Positions 6,607 through 15,269 of a stretch of 64,000 bases of DNA are shown here, piece by piece. The notes under the pieces are model-generated. The model made no database searches. It was not told the origin of the DNA and worked only from the letters and a program-made list of their open reading frames with translations. Both the position numbers and the translations under genes were made by a program. The stretch is taken from positions 1-64,000 of the forward strand of contig JANQHX010000063.1 of assembly GCA_028282465.1 (NCBI GenBank), given 5' to 3'. Origin of the DNA: Gynuella sp. (lineage in GTDB: Bacteria; Pseudomonadota; Gammaproteobacteria; Pseudomonadales; Natronospirillaceae). Position 1 is the first letter of the stretch. Each line of letters opens with the position of its first letter.

Positions 6607-7089
6607 CTAGACTCCGATCAAGGCCCTTCTGAGTTTTGGTGCACTGGTATCGGGAGATAACCAAATTTGTAAAAATGTTTTTCCAAAACCAGATTCATCA
6701 ACTGAACCAATAAACTGATTGTTAAAATAAAACCTGCTGCTTTGATCTTTTACGACAACAGTCAATTGATCCCCTTTTGTTACCGCTGGCCAGATTTCTT
6801 TCATGGCTGTTATCCAGCTAGGCTCATAAACTACTCCCAACTTATCCCACTCCGATTGGGTGATGTCGACAAGTCGATCGTTACTGATATTTCGCTTGTA
6901 GGTTATTTTGAGTGCCAAATCTTTATTGATTTGGTCGCTGTACTGACCAGTACTAGAAAACAATTCGGCATCATATATTTTCAATGAAAACCACTTCATT
7001 GTGCCTTTGCCCACTGGCTTTAAATCTTGAATGGGACTGGCAAACGCTTGAAAGCTGATAACAGCCAAAAGAATAATTAGATATTTCAT
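6607..7089 (-). CDS. Chalcone isomerase-like periplasmic protein
   Basis: A 160-residue secreted protein with a signal peptide (residues 1-17, ending FASP). Motifs of the bacterial chalcone-isomerase-like fold are present: VGKGTMKWFSLKIYDAELF at the start, ALKITYKRNIS, then FIGSVDESGFGKTFLQIWLSP near the end. In plants the fold binds fatty acids or flavonoids; bacterial members probably bind fatty acyl chains. Its start overlaps the DUF2878 stop by four bases (translational coupling). Confidence 0.83.
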   Translation of the reverse strand: MKYLIILLAVISFQAFASPIQDLKPVGKGTMKWFSLKIYDAELFSSTGQYSDQINKDLALKITYKRNISNDRLVDITQSEWDKLGVVYEPSWITAMKEIWPAVTKGDQLTVVVKDQSSRFYFNNQFIGSVDESGFGKTFLQIWLSPDTSAPKLRRALIGV

Positions 7090-7571
7090 GTCCTTACCCG
7101 TATTAGATTATCTGCTTTAACTAGTACGGGTAAAAGTAATGCCCAGATGGGTAAAAGAATGAAAACTGTGTTCCAAGTACCTAAAGGTAAAGTAACTGCG
7201 CCAAGTTTCCAACCTGCCATGTAAGTCCAGGTTCCGGCAATTGCACCGAGGGGCAATAATAACCAAATTTTAAGCTTGGCGAGGTAATGAAGGCTGTGCC
7301 CGAAGCTCAACACAAACCCAACCCAAAGGGTGGCTAACCAAAACGGTAGTTCTGAGAAATAAAAAACTCCGGTTACAATTAAAATGCTATCTACTGCTAG
7401 GCCAAGAATCGCTAACGGAATTATTTTAATGTCTGTGGATCTAGTAGGGGAAAGCCAAATATTAATGGCCAAAATAAGCAATGGAATCCAAATCCAGGTA
7501 TTGCCGCCGAGCACAGCGACTAACCAGATTACATTGAAACTCATTAATTGAAACCACTGCCAGCGATTCAC
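7086..7571 (-). CDS. DUF2878 inner-membrane protein
   Basis: A 161-residue integral membrane protein with about five hydrophobic helices and short polar loops. The arrangement (WQWFQLMSFNVIWLVAVLGG, then LAVDSILIVTGVF) fits DUF2878. No catalytic motif is evident. It overlaps the methyltransferase stop by one base and the next gene by four, so the three are probably translated together. Its constant presence beside the cyclopropane-synthase-like enzyme suggests a role in the same membrane-lipid pathway. Confidence 0.8.
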   Translation of the reverse strand: MNRWQWFQLMSFNVIWLVAVLGGNTWIWIPLLILAINIWLSPTRSTDIKIIPLAILGLAVDSILIVTGVFYFSELPFWLATLWVGFVLSFGHSLHYLAKLKIWLLLPLGAIAGTWTYMAGWKLGAVTLPLGTWNTVFILLPIWALLLPVLVKADNLIRVRT

Positions 7572-8794
7572 TATTGTGCTCCAGGCTTAGACGCTTCAAA
7601 GTGGGCCAAACCAATGGTTGATTCTCTGAAACCGCCCTCACAATAATTAAAGTAGTATTCCCAAAGACGACAAAAATCTTCGCTGAACCCTAGTTCGATA
7701 AGTCTTTGGCGAGACGCTTTGAATTTCATATTCCAAAGGTGAAGCGTATCCGCGTAATGCTCAGCATAGTCCGCGAAGAAGGTTAGAGTCATATCAGTTT
7801 GTTCTTTAAGATGACGACACATTTCACTAACCGAAGGTAGGCAGCCTCCAGGGAAGATAAAGCGTTGAATAAAATCGACACTTTTCCGATAGCGGTCGTA
7901 TCTTTGATCCTGAATGGTGATCGCCTGAATCAACATTTTACCGCCGTCTTCTAGTAAATCGTTGAGAGCCTTGAAGTAGGTGGGTAAAAACTCGTGGCCT
8001 ACTGCTTCTATCATTTCTACTGAAACAATTTTTGAAAACTTACCTTTCAAGTCACGGTAGTCCTCAAGTTTCAAAACAACTTGATCTCCAAGTCCGGCTT
8101 CCCGAACTCTTATGCTGGCAAATTTAAACTGCTCTTTTGAGATAGTAGTCGTGGTTACTCTACAGCCATAATGTTTCGCTGCATAACACGCAAGGCCACC
8201 CCATCCGGTACCAATCTCCAGAAGATGGTCGTCGGCTGTCAGTTCTAAACGGTCACAAATAGTTTTTAATTTGTTGTCTTGAGCTTGTTCCAGGTTTGCG
8301 TCTGGATAGGGGAATATGGCCGATGAATACTGCATGTGAGAATCTAGAAACATCTCGTACATCTCATTACTCAAGTCGTAGTGAGCCGCAATATTAGTTC
8401 TACTGCCATTCTTGGTATTTTTGTTTTTTCGGTGGAAGAGTTTATTGAAGGGCGACGTTATCCAGCCAAATCGTCTTGCAAGCTTATCAAGCAGATGCAA
8501 GTTTCTAGCGAAAATTCTGATTACGTTGACCAGCTCGGGTGTTTCCCATTTACCTTCAACATAGGCCTCGGCGGCACCAATGCTGCCCCCCATTAAAAAT
8601 CTTTTATAAACAGATCTATCAATAACATTGATTTCTGCTACTAATGACGACCGACAATCGCCAAACTCATACTTTTTCTCGCCTTCAGAAATGATCAGAC
8701 CGCAGCCCTCAAGTCGTTGTAGTAGCGCAAAGGCTACAGACCTCGCAAAGCCAGAGTTTTCATTGGCTGTTGAGTAGGTCACTGAGTTCTTCAT
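7571..8794 (-). CDS. Cyclopropane-fatty-acyl-phospholipid synthase-like SAM methyltransferase
   Basis: A 407-residue enzyme that transfers a methyl(ene) group from S-adenosylmethionine to unsaturated acyl chains of membrane phospholipids. The SAM-binding motif EIGTGWGG is at residues 193-200, preceded by the lipid-site motif IAAHYDLSNEMYEMFLD (about 135-151), with VSVEMIEAVGHEF further on. The length matches the CFA family. In Rhodobacter a homologue in a similar singlet-oxygen regulon (UfaM) methylates 18-carbon chains on the way to furan fatty acids, so the product may be a methyl- rather than a cyclopropane-acid. It lies ten bases after the DUF1365 gene. Confidence 0.88.
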   Translation of the reverse strand: MKNSVTYSTANENSGFARSVAFALLQRLEGCGLIISEGEKKYEFGDCRSSLVAEINVIDRSVYKRFLMGGSIGAAEAYVEGKWETPELVNVIRIFARNLHLLDKLARRFGWITSPFNKLFHRKNKNTKNGSRTNIAAHYDLSNEMYEMFLDSHMQYSSAIFPYPDANLEQAQDNKLKTICDRLELTADDHLLEIGTGWGGLACYAAKHYGCRVTTTTISKEQFKFASIRVREAGLGDQVVLKLEDYRDLKGKFSKIVSVEMIEAVGHEFLPTYFKALNDLLEDGGKMLIQAITIQDQRYDRYRKSVDFIQRFIFPGGCLPSVSEMCRHLKEQTDMTLTFFADYAEHYADTLHLWNMKFKASRQRLIELGFSEDFCRLWEYYFNYCEGGFRESTIGLAHFEASKPGAQ

Positions 8795-8804
8795 GCCGAT
8801 CTCC

Positions 8805-9545
8805 TTAGGTTTCAGCGTTAGATTTTGATTTAACGGGATGTTGTACGTAGCGAATACCTTTCAAGATCAACTTGAGGGCTTGCCAGTAAATACCCTTGAG
8901 AATAGAAACCGTCATAAACGGCCATTGCAATAAAACTTTAGTCACGGAAGACTTTGAAAATTCGTACCTTTTGGCCGCAAAAGTGGCGTCGAACAAAAGA
9001 CTATTGCGCCAGTTTTCTATGTGAACCCGTGTAAATTTTTCAGGTTCGCGTACTTGCCAACGATATTCCATGTTTAAGTCCATAAATGGAGAAACATGGA
9101 AGCTTTTTTTATTTGGTGTAGGGTTATCTAAATTTACAAGATAGCAATGCCTTTCGTTCCAAGGCGTGTTACGAACTTCAGCGAGCAGGTACTTAGCAGA
9201 GCCTTTTTCATAGCAAAAGAAAAAATTAACCGGACTAAAATAAATCCCAAAGCAAGTTAAGTTCCCTAACATGATCACCTGATCAATATTGGATATGTCG
9301 CCCCCTAGTTTTTTAGCCTTGTCAATTACAGCATTTTTTAAATTACTGGTGCCTTCGGGAAGATAGTTTTTCCTTTGGAATTTAAGTGGTGCGAACCCAG
9401 ACGTACTAAACCACCAATGCTTTTTTTCAATGTGTTCTATTTCGTCTAAGTCTAATGCCGTTAAATAAATCGGATAATTGAACTCGTGGTTCTTGGGTTC
9501 AAACCGTCTATGGCGAACTTTGCCTAAATAGAATGCGCTGTTCAT
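8805..9545 (-). CDS. DUF1365 family protein
   Basis: A 246-residue protein of the DUF1365 family. It opens MNSAFYLGKVRHRRFEPKNH, the usual start of the family, and contains NLTCFGIYFSPVNFFFCYEK, RNTPWNERHCYLV and KSFHVSPFMDLNMEYRW. The ATG at 9545 is chosen over one eight codons upstream because it forms an ATGA overlap with the stop of the FAD oxidoreductase. Members always travel with the FAD enzyme and the CFA-like enzyme and are thought to act with them on acyl chains; no reaction is proven for this family as far as I know. Confidence 0.87.
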   Translation of the reverse strand: MNSAFYLGKVRHRRFEPKNHEFNYPIYLTALDLDEIEHIEKKHWWFSTSGFAPLKFQRKNYLPEGTSNLKNAVIDKAKKLGGDISNIDQVIMLGNLTCFGIYFSPVNFFFCYEKGSAKYLLAEVRNTPWNERHCYLVNLDNPTPNKKSFHVSPFMDLNMEYRWQVREPEKFTRVHIENWRNSLLFDATFAAKRYEFSKSSVTKVLLQWPFMTVSILKGIYWQALKLILKGIRYVQHPVKSKSNAET

Positions 9546-10789
9546 AGTGATTGACCAAAGCGCTTGCACACATCCAGGGCACTTTTTACACCGTCTTCAT
9601 GAAAACCGTTATACCAATAAGCGCCACAGAAATGAGTATGATTCAGGCCACAGATTTCTGATCTCCTTCCTTGAGCTGCGAGAGACTCCGTTGTGAACAC
9701 TGGATGTGAGTAGGTAAATTTTCTAAGAATCTTGTCTGGCTCAATGGCTGAGGTTTGATTCAGCGTAACGCACAGGGTGGTATCCATTTTAAAGCCCTGC
9801 AATATATTCATGTTGTAAGTCACACAGGGTAAGTCGGAAGTATTGGAGTCAATCCAATAGTTCCATGATGCCCAGGCTTGTTTCGCCTTGGGTAGTAAGT
9901 TGGTGTCTGTGTGCAGTACCACTTCATTGGGCCGATAATGCATATTACCCAAGACAGATTTTTCCGCTTCGGTTGCATCAATCATCAAGCTGAGGGCCTG
10001 ATCTGAGTGGCAAGCGAATATAACATCGTCAAAACTCATTTCTTGATTTTTAACTGACAAGATCACACCACCATTCGTTCTTTTTACCCACTCCACTGGA
10101 GAACTAAGGTAAATATTTTTTATGGGTTGGGTAAGATGGGGAATATAAGAACGAGAGCCATTTTCTATTACGTACCATTGCGGGCGATTTTTGATTTCAA
10201 GCAGGCCATGGTTTGTAAAAAAATTAAGGAAGAACTTCAGTGGAAAATCCTTAGTGTCTTCTAGAGAAGAAGACCAAATCGCAGCCACCATCGCCAAGAT
10301 ATAGTTGTTAGCAAAATACTGGTTGAAGTTATGGCGATCCAGGAAATCACCTAGCGTATCGGTTTCAGTAGCACTGGACTTCGCCGCAGCTTCACGAGCT
10401 AACTTGTTAAATCGTAATATTTCGCTAATAAATTTTAAAAATTTAAGGCTGAAGAAATTTTTCTTTTGGGCAAATAAAGTAGATAAATTGTGGCCATTGT
10501 ATTCAAGCCCATTTGCGTCGTTATGCACACTAAAACTCATCTGAGTTTCTTTTTTATTTACACCAATTTTATCCAATAGTTTTAAAAAATTTGGGTAAGT
10601 CCGATCATTGCAGACGATAAAACCGGTATCGACAGCGATTGGTTTGTTGTCAATTTCTACATCAACCGTTGCAGTGTGACCCCCTAAATAATCATTGGCT
10701 TCAAAGATTGAGACTTCGTGTTCCCTGCTTAATAAATACCCAGCGGTTAGGCCAGATACTCCACTTCCAATGATGGCGATTTTCTTCAA
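9542..10789 (-). CDS. FAD-dependent oxidoreductase (COG2907 amine-oxidase/desaturase-like)
   Basis: A 415-residue flavoprotein. The dinucleotide-binding fold is at the very N-terminus (IAIIGSGVSGLTAGYLL, then EANDYLGGHTATVDVE). A second FAD motif, DDVIFACHSD, lies in the middle. The C-terminus FCGAYWYNGFHEDGVKSAL matches this family. It is predicted to oxidise or desaturate modified acyl chains together with the DUF1365 protein and the CFA-like methyltransferase. The start overlaps the SDR stop by four bases. An amine-oxidase role cannot be excluded from sequence, but context favours lipids. Confidence 0.87.
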   Translation of the reverse strand: MKKIAIIGSGVSGLTAGYLLSREHEVSIFEANDYLGGHTATVDVEIDNKPIAVDTGFIVCNDRTYPNFLKLLDKIGVNKKETQMSFSVHNDANGLEYNGHNLSTLFAQKKNFFSLKFLKFISEILRFNKLAREAAAKSSATETDTLGDFLDRHNFNQYFANNYILAMVAAIWSSSLEDTKDFPLKFFLNFFTNHGLLEIKNRPQWYVIENGSRSYIPHLTQPIKNIYLSSPVEWVKRTNGGVILSVKNQEMSFDDVIFACHSDQALSLMIDATEAEKSVLGNMHYRPNEVVLHTDTNLLPKAKQAWASWNYWIDSNTSDLPCVTYNMNILQGFKMDTTLCVTLNQTSAIEPDKILRKFTYSHPVFTTESLAAQGRRSEICGLNHTHFCGAYWYNGFHEDGVKSALDVCKRFGQSL

Positions 10790-11514
10790 GCTGCATTCCT
10801 CCGCATTCTGGTCGCAATGTTGAACCAGAGCCCTTGGGGTAATAGTGACAGTAATTTTAAAGTGACGTAAAAGAGTTTAGGGAAGTTAATTTCTGCTTTG
10901 CGCTTTTCCAGCCCTGTACGAATAAACTCACTGGCCTTTTCAACGGTAATTCGTCCGGGCATTGGGAAATCATTTTTCTGGGTAAGAGGGGTGTCTACGA
11001 AGCCAGGTCGAATTAAACTCACATCAATTTCAGCATCCTTTAAGTCTATTCTCAGTGTTCGGGTAAGATAATCTAAGGCTGCTTTTGATGCCCCATACGC
11101 TTCTGCGCGAGTAAGGGGTAATAGGGTCACTGTAGAGCTGACGATGGCAATTTGACCCCCAGTGCTAACTTTTTTTATGAGCGCTTCCAGGCTATTTGCG
11201 GTACCTAAGACGTTGGCGTTAATCACTCTGGCCACAAGTGTTGCATCGAATTCTTGTGCGTCGTTAATGTATTCGCAGGTTCCTGCATTCAGAATGACTA
11301 AATCTATTTGTGACAAATGTTGCAGTGCTTCATGGGTTTGGGTTAGGTCAGTCGCATCAAATGTTATGCATTCAACATCGGTATTTTTGAATATGGAATT
11401 CATCCGTTCTGCATTTCGTCCACAGGCATAAACGTGCCAGCCTGAATTGAAATAATCTAAGGCTAATTGCTGCCCAATTCCTGAGCTGGCACCTGTGATC
11501 AATACTGATTTCAT
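10786..11514 (-). CDS. Short-chain dehydrogenase/reductase
   Basis: A 242-residue NAD(P)-dependent oxidoreductase. The cofactor motif TGASSGIG is at residues 7-14 and LNAGT near 75-79. The catalytic residues are Ser127, Tyr140 and Lys144 (AYGASKAALDYL). CGRN after the second strand suggests NADPH preference. Four-base overlaps at both ends tie it to the FAD oxidoreductase and the NTF2-fold gene. The substrate is unknown; context suggests a fatty-acid-derived carbonyl. Confidence 0.88.
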   Translation of the reverse strand: MKSVLITGASSGIGQQLALDYFNSGWHVYACGRNAERMNSIFKNTDVECITFDATDLTQTHEALQHLSQIDLVILNAGTCEYINDAQEFDATLVARVINANVLGTANSLEALIKKVSTGGQIAIVSSTVTLLPLTRAEAYGASKAALDYLTRTLRIDLKDAEIDVSLIRPGFVDTPLTQKNDFPMPGRITVEKASEFIRTGLEKRKAEINFPKLFYVTLKLLSLLPQGLWFNIATRMRRNAA

Positions 11515-11948
11515 CGTGACATCCTCGCTTTTAAGATCTTTACAACATTACCCAAGACAGGCACGTGCTCATAAAGCATAGTGCCCATATCCATATAATC
11601 TCTATGGTAATTAACAAGATCGGTAAATTTAAGATGAGTAACCCCAGGTACTGACACCTTGTTCCCTTTAGCCAGTTTTGGGTGAGAGAACTCCATAGTC
11701 CAATTCACATAGGCCTCTTGGTCTTGCTCTATGACAGAGTGAATGTCGAATCTACACTGGGTTACGTTAGTAAATAGGTTTTTGAAATAGTTGTTGAGGT
11801 TGTCAAAACCTTCGATGCAATGCACAGGGTCGGTGAAAACAACATCATCTGAATAAACATTAACCAGGCCATCTAGGTTATCTGGGCCTAGATGCTGGTA
11901 AAAATCACAAAAGTTGCGTATTGCTTGGTTCATCGAATGGTTGCTCAT
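11511..11948 (-). CDS. SnoaL-like / NTF2-fold protein of the photolyase operon
   Basis: About 145 residues with the NTF2-like ending of the superfamily; FCDFYQHLGPDNLDGLVNVYSDDVVFTDPVH and QEAYVNWTMEFSHPK give the cone-shaped fold. It belongs to the small-molecule-binding SnoaL group and has no recognised active site of known chemistry. The start is uncertain: ATGs at 11948 and 11933 both lie inside the photolyase 3' end (overlap of about 30-44 bases) and neither has a good ribosome site, suggesting translational coupling. Confidence 0.78.
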   Translation of the reverse strand: MSNHSMNQAIRNFCDFYQHLGPDNLDGLVNVYSDDVVFTDPVHCIEGFDNLNNYFKNLFTNVTQCRFDIHSVIEQDQEAYVNWTMEFSHPKLAKGNKVSVPGVTHLKFTDLVNYHRDYMDMGTMLYEHVPVLGNVVKILKARMSR

Positions 11949-13362
11949 TTTTATCAATGCTTTGTTTACGGCTTTGATAGGTATTTAGAGCGACAATTCT
12001 AGCCCGTTTGTGACACACAATTGGAGAGGGGTAATTGGCGTATTGAGAATTCTGTTCCAACCAAGCCTCTGGGGCGTGAATATCCTTGGCGTTGGCTGAG
12101 TTCAACTCGGGAATCCAACGCTTAATAAACTGACCTTTAGGATCAAATTTTTGGCTTTGAGTAGTTGGATTGAATATTCTAAAAAATGGTGCAGCATCTG
12201 CTCCGGTACCGGACGCCCACTGCCAACCTCCATTGTTGGCGGCAAAGTCACCGTCAATCAGTTGCTTCATGAAATAGGATTCACCCCAGCGCCAATCAAT
12301 CAGCAAGTCTTTAGTGAGAAAGCTGGCAACGACCATTCTTAGGCGGTTATGCATGAATCCCGTTTGGTTAAGGCATCGCATAGCGGCATCCACAATGGGA
12401 TATCCTGTGTTGCCATCTGCCCACTGTTGAAACATATGTTCATCGTATTGCCACTTCAACTCTGGCTCTGCTTTAAAGCTCTCGCCTTTGCTTAACGACG
12501 GCTTGAAGTACAAAAGGTGGCGGTAAAATTCACGCCAAATGATTTCATTAACCCATGAATAACCTTCTTCACTTTTTTCAGTGGGCAGTCGTTCCAGTCT
12601 ATTCATCACCGCTGCTAAGCACTGTTTAGGCGAGATCACTCCAATAGCCAAGTAAGGCGATAATTCGCTCGTTGCCGACAAAGCAGGGAAGTCTCGGTTT
12701 TGGCTGTAGTGAACTAAGGGTAGATTACAAAATTCATCGAGGCGGGCTAGCGCCGATTGTTCTCCCGCAGGCCAATTTGAACTGTCTTTTTTTGGCCCGC
12801 TCTGTTCCAGTGGAGGATTAACTATGGGTTCACCCATTGGCTTGGGTTTAGACAAAGGCTCATAGTTCTGGGTGCTAAGAACCTGGAACCAACGATTTTT
12901 ATAGGGTGTAAACACTTTATAAAAGTCACCCGAATCAAGAGTCACATCTCCGGGTTTAATCACGCAGTCACTGTTGAAGAAATAACATCTGTTAGCAAGA
13001 CGTTTGCAAAGTTCGTTATCTCGCTGGAGTTCATTCCATCCGGGCTCTTGGTTTAGGTAAAGATGATCATAGTCACCTTCTTCCATTAATTCGCAAATCT
13101 GAGATACCGACTCTTTGAATGTGCTGCCAGGTATAACCATAAATTCGATGCCTAGCTCACCTAACTCCTGGGATAAATGATTGAGGCTTTGTTCGACAAA
13201 GTGGTATTGGATTGGGCTTTTACCATGGATAGACCACTGCTTTGAACAGTCAAAAAACACGGCGGTAACAGATAGGCTTTCTTTACAGGCTGAAAAGAGA
13301 GCGGGGTTATCCCTCACTCTCAAATCGTTTCTAAACCAAACTAGACTTTTTTTTGATGACAC
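11905..13362 (-). CDS. phrB: Deoxyribodipyrimidine photolyase
   Basis: A 485-residue flavoenzyme that repairs UV-induced pyrimidine dimers with visible light. The N-terminal Rossmann antenna domain begins KSLVWFRNDLRVRDNPAL. The C-terminal helical FAD domain carries the family signature MHNRLRMVVASFLTKDLLIDW and DGDFAANNGGWQWASGTGAD. The length fits class I CPD photolyases (E. coli 472 aa). It starts two bases after the stop of the DUF523/DUF1722 gene, so they are co-transcribed. The family's genes often lie in regulons switched on by light or singlet oxygen. Confidence 0.95.
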   Translation of the reverse strand: MSSKKSLVWFRNDLRVRDNPALFSACKESLSVTAVFFDCSKQWSIHGKSPIQYHFVEQSLNHLSQELGELGIEFMVIPGSTFKESVSQICELMEEGDYDHLYLNQEPGWNELQRDNELCKRLANRCYFFNSDCVIKPGDVTLDSGDFYKVFTPYKNRWFQVLSTQNYEPLSKPKPMGEPIVNPPLEQSGPKKDSSNWPAGEQSALARLDEFCNLPLVHYSQNRDFPALSATSELSPYLAIGVISPKQCLAAVMNRLERLPTEKSEEGYSWVNEIIWREFYRHLLYFKPSLSKGESFKAEPELKWQYDEHMFQQWADGNTGYPIVDAAMRCLNQTGFMHNRLRMVVASFLTKDLLIDWRWGESYFMKQLIDGDFAANNGGWQWASGTGADAAPFFRIFNPTTQSQKFDPKGQFIKRWIPELNSANAKDIHAPEAWLEQNSQYANYPSPIVCHKRARIVALNTYQSRKQSIDKNEQPFDEPSNTQLL

Positions 13363-13364
13363 AG

Positions 13365-14327
13365 TTACAGCGAATACCTTAGCGCCAGAGACTCTGGATG
13401 CGGATTAAGAAAAACCTGATCTTGAAGATAAGGCTTAGGATACACAGTCATAAAATGTTGAATAAGGGTTAGTGGGGCGAGCATAGGTATTTGCCCATGC
13501 TGATATTTCTGAATGACTTCTGTTAGTTCGATTCGTTGTTTGGAATCTAAATTAGCTTTGAAATACCCTGCAATATGCAATAGCGCATTGCTGTTATTTT
13601 TTCTGCTGGAAGGTTTAGCAATAGCTAACATAAACTGGGCAATATACTGTTCTGCCTTAGTTTCGAAATTATCAGAAAGATTGGCCAATAAACGCCCTAA
13701 GCTCTTGTATGCAGTTTGGCTATGAGCCATTAACAGATATTTATGCATAGCATGAAAGTTTAAAAGATCTTTCGGTTTTAACCCGTTTTCTTGAAGCTCT
13801 TGCCATCTTTTGTAGGCAAACACCCGAGTGACAAAATTCTCCCGAAGTTGTAAATCGTTCAGTCTGCCATCTTCTTCTAGGGGTAATAACGGGAAGTGTT
13901 CCTTAAGGGCTTTGGCAAAAATCCCTACGCCGTTCTTTTCACTGTAGCCGGAGTTACCTTGATAAACCTTAACTCTCTCCATGCCACAGCTTGGAGACTT
14001 AGCACATAGAATATAGCCGCTTAGATTTTCAATCTTGGACTTATTTTGCACGGCGAATTCAGCGAGAGCTTCAGTGACGTCTTGGCCATCCTTACTCATA
14101 GCAATGATATTTGCAGATTGGGCGGATGCGTCTTTGCTTAGGGTGCCAGAAGCTTCTAAGCGGATAGTAGGTCTGGGTACAGGGAGCCCGATACCCATTT
14201 CGGGGCAAAAGGGTTCAAAATCGAAATGCTGACTGAGTACGTTGGTACAATACGAAGAATTTTTGTGTCCACCATCATAGCGAACACGATTACCGATAAC
14301 ACAACTGCTAATACCTACTTTAATCAT
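13365..14327 (-). CDS. DUF523 plus DUF1722 (YbgA-type) protein
   Basis: A 320-residue two-domain protein. DUF523 is at the N-terminus (VGISSCVIGNRVRYDGGHK, then CPEMGIGLPVPRPTIRLE and ILCAKSPSCGMERVKVY, with several conserved Cys). DUF1722 lies from about residue 195 (FHAMHKYLLMAHSQTAYKSLGRLLANL). In E. coli the DUF1722 protein YbgA is encoded beside phr and the two are often fused or adjacent, so a photorepair-related role is likely but not established. The conserved Cys residues could bind a metal or an iron-sulfur cluster. It is the first gene of the ten-gene operon. Confidence 0.88.
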   Translation of the reverse strand: MIKVGISSCVIGNRVRYDGGHKNSSYCTNVLSQHFDFEPFCPEMGIGLPVPRPTIRLEASGTLSKDASAQSANIIAMSKDGQDVTEALAEFAVQNKSKIENLSGYILCAKSPSCGMERVKVYQGNSGYSEKNGVGIFAKALKEHFPLLPLEEDGRLNDLQLRENFVTRVFAYKRWQELQENGLKPKDLLNFHAMHKYLLMAHSQTAYKSLGRLLANLSDNFETKAEQYIAQFMLAIAKPSSRKNNSNALLHIAGYFKANLDSKQRIELTEVIQKYQHGQIPMLAPLTLIQHFMTVYPKPYLQDQVFLNPHPESLALRYSL

Positions 14328-14356
14328 TGTTATACACCCGTGCTGGAATTCGTTAA

Positions 14357-14387
14357 TACTACGTAACCCCTGACTGTTTAGATCTCA
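14357..14387 (-). promoter_or_regulatory. Candidate ECF-type promoter of the photolyase operon
   Basis: Read on the minus strand, TGAGATC (14387-14381) and TACGTAGTA (14365-14357) leave 17 bases between GATC and CGTA. This resembles the TGATC...CGTA pattern of ECF11 (RpoE-ChrR) promoters that drive comparable operons in other proteobacteria. The first gene starts about 30 bases downstream. The match is by eye, and neither the sigma factor nor a B12 photoreceptor regulator gene is in the window. Confidence 0.3.
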
Positions 14388-14546
14388 ATATAGGTAACAG
14401 TTATTGTTAGTTAAGCTGTTAGGCGTGGTTAAAGATTAGTCTAGACCTCTAATCAGTAGTTTGATTGAGAATGCCAAAATGCAAGTATCTGAGTTTGGTT
14501 TCTCCCATTAACAGTGCCTATGCTTCTAGTCACCACAGGACAACCG

Positions 14547-15104
14547 TTATTCATTGCTTTGCACTGGTTTTTGATAGCGCAGTTGATTTAAGAAGTCCTG
14601 GCTTTGTTTTGGGTTGCGAAATCGTATGAAGTTTATATGTTGATAGTCTGGATTTTTCCTGATTAATAAAAGCTTTTTCCGATTAGCCCCATAATTCCGA
14701 ACCATCCATAGTAGTATTGAGTCCTTAGAGAAAAAGGTTCTAGCAACCGTTTCTCTGTTGTTAAGGTTGGCCCATATTTGTTTTTGACTGGTTATTCTTG
14801 TAATAGCTCGTTTAAGTGATTGCCAGAAAGTTCTACCAAATGAGTAGTCTAGCCAGATGACGGTATCAACCTTTTCCCATTTAATTGGGATGGTTCTAGT
14901 ATAATTTCCATCCAAAACCCATTGTTCTTGATCCAGGGCTACTTTTAATTTTAGAAACAGTTCTTCATCTGAAGACTCCTGCCAATTGTCTTTCCAATGC
15001 AGTGCATCTATTTCGATATAATCAATACTGAGAAGTTCAGATAGGTTTTTAGAAAAAGTCGACTTACCTGAACCACTGCATCCGACTACGTTAATACGTT
15101 GCAT
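14547..15104 (-). CDS. P-loop adenylate-kinase-like (FlaR-type) protein
   Basis: A 185-residue P-loop protein. Walker A GCSGSGKST is at residues 8-16; a substrate-binding acidic helix follows (IEIDALHWKDNW), then DGNYTRTIPIKWEKVDTVIWLDY and a basic lid (KRAITRITSQKQIW). These are features of the group annotated as adenylate kinase-like or FlaR-type proteins. It probably phosphorylates a small molecule; the substrate is unknown. It is flanked by an attC-like sequence on its 5' side (15167-15269) and lies in a cluster of small accessory-type genes. Confidence 0.8.
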   Translation of the reverse strand: MQRINVVGCSGSGKSTFSKNLSELLSIDYIEIDALHWKDNWQESSDEELFLKLKVALDQEQWVLDGNYTRTIPIKWEKVDTVIWLDYSFGRTFWQSLKRAITRITSQKQIWANLNNRETVARTFFSKDSILLWMVRNYGANRKKLLLIRKNPDYQHINFIRFRNPKQSQDFLNQLRYQKPVQSNE

Positions 15105-15166
15105 AGCTAAATCCTTATAAATAATCCCTTATAACTATTAGATCACTACACTAAACCATTTTATTA

Positions 15167-15269
15167 GATATAACGCGCACTATGCGATGGTGGGTTTTAC
15201 ATTGAGAGCAGAACGCGAGCTACATTGGTTATGCCAGTTTTGCTGCTACACTGGCGCGGTTCGTTATGA
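15167..15269 (-). repeat. Possible attC site, minus-strand orientation
   Basis: On the minus strand the stretch begins TCATAACG, overlapping the TAA stop of the VOC gene as cassette stops often do. It contains GCCAGT/ACTGGC and ends GCGTTATATC. The outer arms ATAACG and CGTTAT pair perfectly and the length (103) is within the attC range. It lacks the core shared by the two sites at the left edge and no partner boundary was found upstream of the gene, so the call is tentative. Confidence 0.3.

Noticed and set aside
15167-15269. Considered calling this a certain attC like those at 439 and 885
   Set aside because: It lacks the shared core, the inner stems are weak and no partner boundary is seen upstream of the gene; kept only as a low-confidence feature.
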